Shown here: piece after piece, positions 23,261 through 32,925 of the stretch | Layout: every line of letters starts with the position of its first letter | Position numbering within the stretch: position 1 is the stretch's first letter | From: Ancylostoma caninum | Lineage: Eukaryota; Nematoda; Chromadorea; Rhabditida; Ancylostomatidae | NCBI GenBank assembly: GCA_037903475.1 | Contig: JBAJFG010000177.1 | Span: 558,001-622,000 of the forward strand | Direction: 5' to 3' | Length of the DNA: 64,000 nucleotides | Notes under the pieces: generated by a model | The model's input: the letters and a program-made list of their open reading frames with translations, nothing else | What the model was told of the DNA's origin: nothing | Database searches by the model: none | Position numbers and translations under genes: made by a program

Positions 23261-23824
23261 TCTCCTGCAGCGATTTTCAAGGAACGAATCTAGTTATTGG
23301 ATATCCGTGAGCACGTTTTTTGTTTTAAAGGCACATATTTTCACTGCATTGTTGTACTGGACGAAGCGAATTGAACATTCTGGGTGTTAGAGAGGTGGAA
23401 CTGTGTTTGAGCCGAGTTATAACACTTCGAACTGGCCGTTTCGGCAGTTAACCTTGTAACACCATGGTCTACCTAAAGAACGAGCCGGCCATATCCGCCT
23501 ATGCCCAGCAGGGCAATACTGTTCCATCCAGGATCTCCTCGAGCTGCCGCTGACCAGCTTGACCATGCGAAACTGTAAATGCCGGCTGCCACGCGTTGAT
23601 AGAGATCGCACTCTGCTAGGAGGTTCGGTTTTCGGCGGCGCCAGCCGCGCAGAACCTCTTTGTCAGGTTTTTACACGGACCATAATATCGCGTATAAAAG
23701 ACATCATGCGTCATGTCACATGTCATACGGACTCACGTCCTCTACGCTTGTTTGCTTAAGATTTCGTGGCTCTTTTTCTCACGATTCGTCCTCCTCTTGA
23801 GACAATAAATGCTTTTTTGGAAAG
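23261..23824. other. intergenic, no gene seen
   Basis: Short overlapping frames on both strands at 23417-23759, no recognisable family or repeat. Confidence 0.35.
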
Positions 23825-24496
23825 GTGGTGGAAAGAGTGGCCAGACGCTGGATTCCGGCAGTTCCAGACAAGTCGCGCTCTCGAAACCTTCCTCATAAGA
23901 ATCCACTTAAATCCAGGTCAAGAGAATCGAATAGATTTTGCTCGAGTTATTCCCATCAAGAACATTTCTGGGATAACAAATTCAAGGAACTAAACCCATC
24001 CGTGTTGGGCAATCCAGAATGGAGCGTGCGTAACCCCTCACGGTAGTTCAATTGGAATGCGGTATTTTCCGTTTCTTTGCGGGTGCCCAAGCTAGTACCT
24101 ACCATGCAAGCTACCGTAGTCCTGTATTTGAGTAATCGTCGCCCCTCCCTCTCAGGATGTACGTATGGCTCGTACCATTCAAGGTCGAGGAAGCCTTTTC
24201 ACTCCTCCCGGAAAGGATTGCTCGCACAGCTACTGAAATTCACCCTGAGAACTCTGAGAATTTCCTAGAAAAATTACAAGCATACTCCTTTTCAAATTTT
24301 CCTTACTTCGGAGACACCAGCGGTGTTCTGCAGTTCTCCAGAAAAAGGACAAAACACACAAGTCGACCGAAATTTTAGAAACTCGGAAAACCTGTTTGAA
24401 AGCCTTACTGACGAAGAGCGAGAACAGAAAAGGCTGGATTCCTCGATAGGCGTTGTTTTTGAAAAGCCAATTTTGCCAGAAGCACTTCATGGCTAG
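23825..24496 (+). CDS. candidate gene tail with a frame break
   Basis: A plus-strand frame at 23825-24042, rich in Ser-Arg pairs, ends at a donor-like CACG/GTAGTT and joins in phase to 24156 behind the acceptor CCCTCTCAG. The second exon reads open to about 24340 in one frame and then continues, protein-like and acidic, in another frame to a stop at 24496. A single-base indel near 24335 would explain this. No family was recognised. It may be a real gene with an assembly error, or a young pseudogene. The upstream start was not found. Confidence 0.25.
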
Positions 24497-25200
24497 TTTA
24501 TACTCTATAATTTATAGTTCTCCGCTAAAGGATGGGGTGAGCGCCTTTGTCGCCTTCTTGCTCCACAGTTTCCATACTCTTTCGCTGTGCTGCATCAGTT
24601 TTCTGCTGCGATTGCGATTCACTTCACAATGAGTCGTCTAATGATTCTTCTCAATCGAGAATGTTTCTTAATAATCCATATTTTCCAAGACGTTACATTA
24701 CCTACTACTGGCAAACACAGTTACGCAGGGAGAAAGGTCTAGATGTGCTCTCCTCACCCCTTCCCCAAAAAAAAATGAATCGTCGAAATTTCCGAAGACA
24801 CTTCGTAGAATAGAAAAAGTTAAATTAGTTTATTTTGAAATGTTCAACTTGAATATTATTTTCGTACGTTTATTTTAATGAATTAGCACTTTGATTAACT
24901 TTATTCATTCATGAAAGCATAGCCAAGTTAGCTAACCAAATTTCGCCTCCTGCATCTTATATAACTACGAATTCTGCAAGATAACCCATCATGCTAACCA
25001 CCATTGGTGTAGCTTTTTATCGTTTCATGAATCTCAGTCTACATAGTTAATGAGCCGTGCACGAGCGGGCCTCGATCACTAGGGTTTATTATGCCTTACT
25101 ACTCACTAATCCAAGAAAAACTTACGACATATGCCTGATATCCACTCATTTTATCCCAACTCCGGAGAGGAATTACTTCGAAATTCTGAGGCATATCACA
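24497..25200. other. intergenic, no gene seen
   Basis: AT-rich. This stretch directly precedes the second polyarginine-precursor gene and presumably holds its promoter, but no specific element was recognised. Confidence 0.4.
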
Positions 25201-25207
25201 ATTTTAG
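25201..25207 (+). promoter_or_regulatory. trans-splice acceptor at start codon
   Basis: ATTTTAG lies immediately before the ATG at 25208, the same arrangement as in the paralogue at 19600. Confidence 0.6.
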
Positions 25208-26320
25208 ATGAAATCCATCGTCCTGACAGTCGGTCTCCTCGCCATAGCCTTCACCGCCTTCGCAGAGGAAGAAGTGGACAATGTGAGCTCTATTCCGCTC
25301 CACCTGCTCCTTTTCAAAGTGTTATCTGCAACTCATAGCTACTGTTCAGAAGGAACTCAGTGAGACCGGTGTCGCTGTTCTGCAGAAGATTCGAGCCCTG
25401 CACAAGGAAGAGGAGGAAGTGCTGGATGCTATCGAGAACGAAAAGGACAGGGAAATTGTAAGGAAATTAGCGCTCTAACGCTAAGAAATGTCTAGCGTAA
25501 CGTTGAAATTCTTTGTAAAATAGCTCAACCATTATAATCATTTTAGATCGAGAACCTTCTCCAAAAAGAAAGCGAAGCTGAAGATGAGATAGAGGTGAGT
25601 GGTTACCTAGAACACAAGTTTCAATTGCATTACCTGCACTATTGTCGGTTACAGTGTTTTTGTTTCGATTATATGTAGTAGTAGTAGTAGTAACTCAAAA
25701 AAAAAAAGATTGCTTTGGGCGAGCTATAGGTTGGTAGTCCACTTGCTTGAGCACCGATGACTAAACTGTTGAAATGCAGTGTCGACCAATAGCGATGTGT
25801 ATTTGCTACGCCCACCTCACCGACCACCTCTGCTGCTTTCCTGTACCTTCGACCCATTTCTGGAGCGGGGCGGCACGCGCAAGTGGCAACATGGCTAGCT
25901 CCGCCCATAACACTACATTTTTCTCATATCTTCTATTCTTTTGTGTTCCTATCTATCTTTCAATACAAAAGGCCATACCGAATCAGGAGGAATTTGAAAT
26001 CCTACACTTTTTGTAGCTTCATAGCCCCAGCGTACTCTAGACAGAAATTGATTTTTTTGCCTCTAGGAAGCAACCCGTGTGAAACGAGCCATTCGACGAC
26101 GTGCTCGCCGCAGAGGTGGACGACGTGCTGCTGCTGCCAGAAGAGTAAGCGACACCGTACTACTTTACGTCACTGTATCAAACAGTAAACATTTTAGCGT
26201 TTCTACCGCCGCCTCCGCCGCAATCGCCACCGTGCTGCACGCAAACGCGTCGCACATGCTCGCCGCCACCAGAGAAATCTGCGCCGTGCTGCCAACAAGA
26301 TCCGTCGCCTCCAAGGATAA
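25208..26320 (+). CDS. secreted acidic-then-polyarginine precursor, paralogue 2
   Basis: Five phase-0 exons (25208-25282, 25350-25457, 25547-25594, 26067-26144, 26198-26320) encode 143 residues. The order of parts equals paralogue 1: signal peptide 1-19, acidic helical region 20-80, R-V-K-R at 81-84, then 59 residues dominated by Arg and Ala. The last exon is nearly identical in pattern to its counterpart (R-F-x-R-R-L-R-R-N-R at its start). A 472-base intron separates the acidic segment from the processing site; it contains a TAG microsatellite at 25676-25690. Because the other exon borders coincide, the extra intron reflects gain or loss after duplication. The acidic and basic halves keep their charge while sequence drifts, pointing to selection on composition. 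No canonical AATAAA was seen close downstream. Function is inference, as for paralogue 1. Confidence 0.85.
25676..25690. repeat. TAG microsatellite in intron 3
   Basis: Five consecutive TAG units within the extra intron of the gene at 25208-26320, followed by an A run. Confidence 0.8.
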
Positions 26321-26704
26321 TTCACGTTGCCCTTTAATTTATTTGTTTTTCTATAAATATTTTCACTTTATGTATAGTCTCATCCAGGACCCTAAACCAA
26401 TTGAAAATAACAAGAAACACAAGCACTTCACTCATTAGTGCACGCCAACAGATGGGTCCGAGACTCCCGGGACTCCTGGAGTGCTAACCAGTTGCTGCTG
26501 GTATTGGTACCTCACCAGTGAAGTATTGATCTATACACGACAATCTAAATGACATTTCTTAAACTTTGTCCTTCTTCGAAATTGGTGCTCTGTAGTCCAA
26601 CAATCGCAACCAGTAACTCTAGTAGAAGCGTCCAGTAGCCCTATGGTTATATAATAGATTTATAATTCATATCTAATAGATTTCTCACCACGGATCTCCC
26701 TCAT
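26321..26704. other. 3' flank, no gene seen
   Basis: AT-rich 3' region of the preceding gene. No further exon recognised. Confidence 0.4.
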
Positions 26705-29166
26705 ATGAGGAATCCCAGCCGGTTAGTCGCGAGGCTACGTTGCGCGTCCTCATGTAGCGGACCGAACGCGGCCTTGTGCCTTCCTGAGACGCGGGTGGAT
26801 ACACTGGATGGACTCCTTGTCTATACATTGTCGGAACGATCCATAACTTCTGTCAGTGCGCGGGTATTTTCATGCATGCGGACGTGGGTGTACTTGCGTT
26901 TCTGCAGATTGTATCCTGCACATCTATCGGTCCAAAAGCCCTGCATTCAAGTGACTAGGAGGTGCAAGGAAGGTGGATCGGAGTCGCCTCCAACAAATAA
27001 GCTCCATCGTCCACTCCAGAGAATCCCAGCTAACTTCCCGGTGAAAACTTACCCCAGTTCCCCACGGGGGAGTAGAGGCCAGCAAGCTATTTCCTATGGG
27101 GTTACATTTTTCTCAAGCTACACACGCCAATAATAGACAGTGCTCCTCTGATCTCGGGAAAGCCACTGGTACGGCAGCGCCAGTGAGGACGAGTTCCGAG
27201 GTGTTATCTAGGCTGCCTAAAACCAGTAGCACTATGATGACGGTCTGTACCTTCAACGCACTCACGCTTGCACCTGAGGCTTCCATTGAGCATTTGATGA
27301 TGCAGGCTAGGAAGATCAGGTACGGCGTCATAGGAGTGACCGGGACGAGAAGACACCGGCCACTGAACGCCACCTTCGACACTGAGAAAGAACTGTTCGT
27401 TGGAACCTGCGGCAGCTGGGGAGTTGGCGGAGTCGGTGTCCTCGTCAACACAAACTTGGTCTTGAACGTCGATTCATTCAAACAACTAACAACCCGAATC
27501 GAACGTTTGCGATTGAGAAGATGTGGGTCAATGCCAGCCGTGACAATCCTCATCGACTATGTTCCAACATCCAGCTCCGACGAAAAGGAGATTGAGGCCT
27601 TCTATATGGACTTGAAGGAGTGCTACAGGAAGATTACACTTTCTACGGCAGCTTTAACGCCAAGATCGACCTTAGGAGAACGAAAGAGGAAATTCACATC
27701 GGTACCCACGGCCCACAGTGAAACAAACAGGGAGAGAGGCTGTCTCAGTTCATCACGAGGACGAAAACCATTCATGGTAACTCAAAATTTCAGAAGCCAA
27801 TCTCCCTACGATGGATGCGGGAGTCAACTATAACGAAATTGACCACATCATCGTCAATCGAAGGTTCTGCCTGACCGACGTCGGTGTTGGTCCGAAGTTG
27901 TACACCAAATCAGACCATCGAATCCTTCGCGCTAAGTTTTTCTTTTCACGCAGAGAAGAGAGAACCGCGAAATTCAAGAAGTGGAATCCTAATCCCGTCA
28001 TCAGTTGGGATCTTTTCAGTTCGTTATCCGCCTTCTTGGAAGATGCGGTTGTCGACAACATCGACAAGGATTACGATCGGCTTCTTCAGCATCTCCGCGA
28101 CAGCGCAAAGAAAGCCGAGGGGTCAACAGCCACCAAGAGGCTCCTGTCCTACGAGACCCTCGAGCTGATACGCCAGCGTGGAGCCGCGAGAGCCGTAGGC
28201 AACCACCAGCTAACGTCCGAGCTCGCAAAACGGTGCAGATAAGCGATAAAAGAAGAACTTATGAAGAGACGAGCAGCAGTGTTGGCCGAAGCCGCAGAGG
28301 CAGGGAAAAGCATTCGCAATGACGCCCCCCGAGACTTTTTCAATCGCAAGGCCAAGATGTCCGCCCTCCGGCGCACAGACGGAACAATTTCCTCATCAAA
28401 ACCGTAATGGAGAAGGTCTTATCAACAATTTCGCTAGGCTTCTTATGCGATACCTGTCGGAATGCAAGCTATCCAACCAATGGAAGATCAGCAGAACCCT
28501 GTTGCTGTATAAGGACACACGACATCGGTAACTATCGCCCCATCTGCCTAGTGTCCGTCGTCTACAAGCTTTTCACGCGAGCGATCCTAAACAGGATCGA
28601 AAGGACACTAGATGAGTTTCAGCCGTACGAGCGAGCAGAGTTTCGAAAAGGATTCAGTGCGATCGACCACATACACATCGTCTTTAGACAAATAGAAGTA
28701 TCGCGAGAGTACAAAATGCCCCTCTATCTCATCGATTTGAAGAAGCTTTCAACTCCGTTGAGACAGACTGGAAGTGGACGTCATGCGAAGACTAGAATAG
28801 GATTGCATGGAAGTGCAAGGTGATGGCCGGCAGTTTAACCATCTTCGCTTCGTTGATTCCAGATGCCTCATTCCAGCTCAACGGAAAGACCATATCCGGA
28901 TGCTCCAGCTACGCATACCTAGCTAGGTCGGGAAGTCAACATGATGAACGATCTCGCTGCAGAGCTGGGCAGGAGGAAACGAGCGGCTTGGGGAGCTTAC
29001 AAGAGCATCGAGGACGTAGTGAAGAAGACGAAGAACACCAGGCTCCGTGCCCACCTCTTCAACACAACGGTTCTCCCTGCTTTGACGTACGCCTCAGAAC
29101 CCTGGGTGCTGCGCAAACAGGATGAGAACGCGATCAGCGTCGTCGAACACTCCATCGGTTATTCCT
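26705..29166 (+). mobile_element. decayed non-LTR retrotransposon (endonuclease plus reverse transcriptase)
   Basis: The order is: leader-like open frame 26705-27133; endonuclease domain 27231-27945 with C-T-F-N-A-L-T, then G-V-G-G-V-G-V and the catalytic S-D-H-R near 27915; linker to about 28400; reverse-transcriptase part at 28500-28770 with N-Y-R-P-I-C-L and I-D-L-K-K; and a distal part at 28930-29166. The apurinic-type endonuclease followed by reverse transcriptase is the RTE/CR1-like plan common in hookworm genomes. Frames change several times, and the reverse-transcriptase core containing the F-A-D-D box is missing (deletion near 28770-28830). The copy is dead. It stops just before the hAT-like element starting at 29178. 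Confidence 0.85.
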
Positions 29167-29177
29167 AGCATCGCAAC

Positions 29178-31297
29178 CAGGCATGTGCGGAAGTAAAAAT
29201 TTTAAATCCCGTAAAAAGGAAAACGGAAGACCAAAAATGAGCAGAAAACCGAAAGCGTAAAACTGAAAATGGAGAATTTTGGCCAAGCACAGGTTTGTGA
29301 CCGAAAGTCATCTTCAACATTGGATTTCCCTAAGTATCTTCTTGATGAGCATAAGTTATGACCAGGGGTGTGCGTAATTACGATTTACGATTTACGAATT
29401 ACGATTTACGGCCATTTTCTGCGATTTTCTTACGATTTACGATTTACGAAAAAGTGGCCAAAATTTCGTAACAGAATCGTAAATAACAACAAGAAAGGAA
29501 TCTTGCCCTAGCTCTAGTTGTCGACGTACAGATATACCCCATTTGTTCACGTCCGCATTCCACAGCAATATTAAGAGCGGATTCTCTCAGTTATACCAGT
29601 AATTCAAATTATTTGTGAACGTGGTCTCGTCCTGGACTAGCTTCCAAGTTCTCTGTTGAGAAGATTTGATAGAACCATGAAGATGATATGGAGGGTCACA
29701 AGAAGTTCGAGAATCCAGGCATGTGCGTCTTCTTTCAGATCATTTCCCGGACAGTGTTAAGCTCTTGCAGGAAGATCGGGCTGGACACCGAGTCCCCATC
29801 GTTTATTTCCGGTACTAACTGTGGCATTCTGCAGTGCGTGGTTTTTTTTTTCCTTAGTGAAAGAGCTCATACGAACCTATTGATAATGCCAACTTAACTA
29901 CATAATTGACAAATGATCCCTTTTGGTATTTACATCACATTCAACTTGATTTTAGAAGTGGCATTGAGCATTATTAGACCTCCCTGGAATCTTTCGTCTT
30001 ACTTGGAATGTTTGGTTGTCCTGTGAACAGAACCAGCTATTGCGTTCATTTTATGATCACTGATCAGAGCAAAAAAATTCTCTCAACCTCAGTGAATAAT
30101 ATTTAGCTCAGAACTGGATTGCCCTCGAAAATAACAAAAAAAAGTTGCTCCCTCTTCATAATACGATCAATCTCAGGAGAAGATAAGGAGTTGGCTGAGG
30201 AGCAGTTTCGCAGCGATAACTCTGAACGCTCTAAGGATGATTTTGCTTCAAACAACCAAGATTTCTTGGATCCTATCAGTGTTTTCCAGTTTCTTTAGTT
30301 ACGATTTACGATTTACGAAAATCAAATTTTTTGTTACGCACATCCCTGGTTATGACTCTTTCAAGTAATTAGGTAACTTCAAGTCTACTGATGGTACTTA
30401 CTTCAAACGCATGGGATATAGGGAGATCGAGGAGTATCTATCCTTCACTTAGTTATAAGAGATTATCAGAGTGATATAATCAATAATCATCCTTCTCACT
30501 GAATGTTTAAGTGGACGAGAAGCTGTAAAGTGTGGAATGTGCGAGTCCTTTGCTCTACTTTGGCGCAGACCTGGTCTGCAAAAATTCAGACAAAAAGGTA
30601 ACTATGGTAATTAATACATTTGCAATCTGGGGAGGATCACGTTATTCACAGAGGATACCGCTGGAGCAAATTAGCGACGGAGGGAAGAGCAGAAGAACAG
30701 TGTGTGGCGAATGTGAAGCACAAGCAGCCCAAACATTGCGCCAACGTCGCTAGTGTGGAGCTGGGGATCATCGTCTGACTAAAACCGTGATAATTACAAT
30801 GTAGCCTTATGCTTCTGTCAAGTTGAAAGAGAGCCTACATCATTGCTCCGCAAGAATGCTTGATTATCTTGCATAGCACGTCACAGTTTCATTGAAATTT
30901 TATATCAGTTCACCCCACATTTGTGTGGAACCTTGTTTTTTTTTGAGAATTTTGAGGAGAGCAGGGCACTTGTATGGCATATTTCGAAAAGTATGAAGAC
31001 CAGCGAAATTGCGACGGGTCGTTTACGCAGCAGCTGGGACAAAAAAGTCAAACAAAATAGTTCAAATTTGGCTAATGGTGTTCGGACGTCAATTTTGGTG
31101 CCATTGTGTGAACTCATGTATAATATTGCACATCAAAACACATGGACCCTGTTCCGGATAAGGAAATTCTCAAAAGCAACGATCCCTTCTCCCTCCATAA
31201 TTTACCGGAATTTTCCGTTTTCCCTGCCAAAAACACGTAAAAGGTAAAATGAAAGGCCAAAAAATGGGCGGAAAACACAATATTCCGCACACCCCTG
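29178..31297. mobile_element. hAT-like element with 8-base target duplication
   Basis: The left end CAGGCATGTGCGGAA and the right end (reverse complement CAGGGGTGTGCGGAA) form short terminal inverted repeats. Perfect 8-base direct repeats ATCGCAAC flank them at 29170-29177 and 31298-31305. CAGGG-type termini with 8-base duplications are the mark of the hAT superfamily. No intact transposase is visible in the 2120 bases, so this copy is non-autonomous. A second element is inserted inside it. Confidence 0.85.
29363..30348. mobile_element. nested hAT-like element
   Basis: It begins CAGGGGTGTGCGTAA, ends TTACGCACATCCCTG, and is flanked by perfect 8-base repeats GTTATGAC at 29355-29362 and 30349-30356. 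Both subterminal regions carry runs of the ATTTACG heptamer (29375-29460 and 30298-30322). The 986-base interior shows no transposase. A truncated relative of its left end lies at 37109-37215. Confidence 0.9.
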
Positions 31298-31305
31298 ATC
31301 GCAAC

Positions 31306-31651
31306 CAAAAATCCAATCGAAAACTACTCAGAGACCAAAGTTTCTCTTGGTGCAGCCTTTATACTCCCCAAGAAAGTGCCATGAAAATAGAAAGCCTGCT
31401 GCTGATTCAAATGAGACATAAATGGTCAAAGGACCTGATTAAAATGATGGCAAGAGTTATAAATGCTTCCCAGAAACTCTGAACACCAAATTGATTATTT
31501 GGTCTCACCCATACGGCAGAAGCTGGATGAAAGTGGATAATATTCCAGACTCGCAGACGAGATTGAGAACCAGCGGCGATATCCAAATCCTCGATACTAG
31601 TCCTAGTGTCTGCAGCATTGTCAATTGGGCCATTCTGCTGCTACCTACAGG
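31306..31651. other. intergenic, no gene seen
   Basis: No recognisable continuation of the retrotransposon and no exon chain. Confidence 0.35.
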
Positions 31652-31799
31652 GAACTCCAAATGTACGCAGACAAGCGTCGAGACCGCGGGGCGGCTCTCT
31701 TGGGCAGAGGCACGGGCGCTCTGCATGCTGAGCGCCTGTGTCCCTGCCAAGAGAGCCGCGCCGCGGTCCCGATCCTTGTCTGCGTACATTTGGAGTTTC
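31652..31799. repeat. 148-base near-perfect palindrome
   Basis: The arms start and end with AACTCCAAATGTACGCAGAC and its reverse complement and meet at GCATGC (31723-31728). About 74-base arms differ at only a few positions, so transcribed RNA would fold into one long hairpin. The arm contains a GCGGCTCTCTTGG core that recurs in the palindrome at 55131-55295. Open frames on both strands here are by-products. Confidence 0.9.
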
Positions 31800-32482
31800 T
31801 TATATGAGCTCTCATATCAGTACGGTAGCAAATCATCGACCTAGTTTAGTCTATGCCATCCTAAGAGCACTATCATTCCTCGTTTTGCGTGAATGGGTAA
31901 TCAACACATCCCAAACCTTCCCTTAAGGCTAATCCATGAAAAAACCCGTTTCTGAGAAGGTACAAAGCACAGACTTGGCAAACCATTTGGGCGGAGCTGT
32001 CCGTGTGTGCTGACTCAAGTCCACGGCCGCACAATTAATTGACAAGTCGCAGTGTCCGAAAGATCAACGGCTTCGCACGTTATTTCAGTCCAGCAAACTG
32101 TTCCAGACGCCCTCCCAAGAAACAGGTTCACAGGGTGTTCTGGAAATTTTATGTGTACAGCTGGAATCAGCATGTCTGGTAACAGCTCAAACAGGAGAGG
32201 TTAGATATATAGTTCCTTCAAGACAGGTCTTCTAGCCATGTTGGTTATATTGGTCTGCTTCGAATTAACAACTCTATTCCACCTAGCTCCCCTGTGAGCT
32301 GGGAAGATTTGTAGCAGAGATCCTTGAAATAGTGCTTTTTTCCTCAAGCTCCACTTATCTCAACGCTTTATTGATGGAGCATTGAGCTAACCCTTTGATT
32401 AGCATCAATAAGCCGTACATCACAGAACAGAATTGATACAAAAACACGTAGTCACTGAATCTTACCCGACAGCATTCCACAA
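31800..32482. other. intergenic, no gene seen
   Basis: No exon chain or recognisable repeat. Confidence 0.35.
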
Positions 32483-32796
32483 AGCAGCACTCATGGGAAC
32501 TTTTACAGCCGAAGTAAGCATTGTCTCGTGTAATTGGTTGCCAGTAAATTACGATGGCGAGTAGGCAAAAGGAAAGGCATCTGCACGCGGAGATAACCCA
32601 GTGGTCATGACCTCAGAGTGTTGATGTGTGATAGCCGCTACACGGCACGTCAGAGCTAAAACAGCATCCCGTTTTCGCGGATTTCTCACAAGTTCCAAGC
32701 TATCTCAACACTGGATATGAGCCCTGCGTCCCTTAAAACCGCGAAATTTACCGATATCTCAAACACAAGATTTTCTTGCATGCTGCCTTCAAGTAA
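32483..32796. mobile_element. diverged relative of the MITE at 8818-9266
   Basis: The left end has AAAGCAGCACTCATGGGAAC and the right end TTGCATGCTGCCTTCAAG, matching the termini of the 8818-9266 element with several substitutions. About 310 bases long, interior unrelated at first sight. Confidence 0.5.
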
Positions 32797-32925
32797 ACAA
32801 TAGAATGTGTTATTTCTTTAAATTGAAGACAATGTTTATGTAAGACACATATGTACAAAATATGAATGAAATTCCAAAAAAAGGGAAAGAAAAGCCAATT
32901 GAGAGAATGGTGAAAGCGGGTATAG

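Noticed and set aside
31505..31844. Several overlapping open frames on both strands with similar products
   Set aside because: The similarity arises from the palindrome at 31652-31799, read from both sides.
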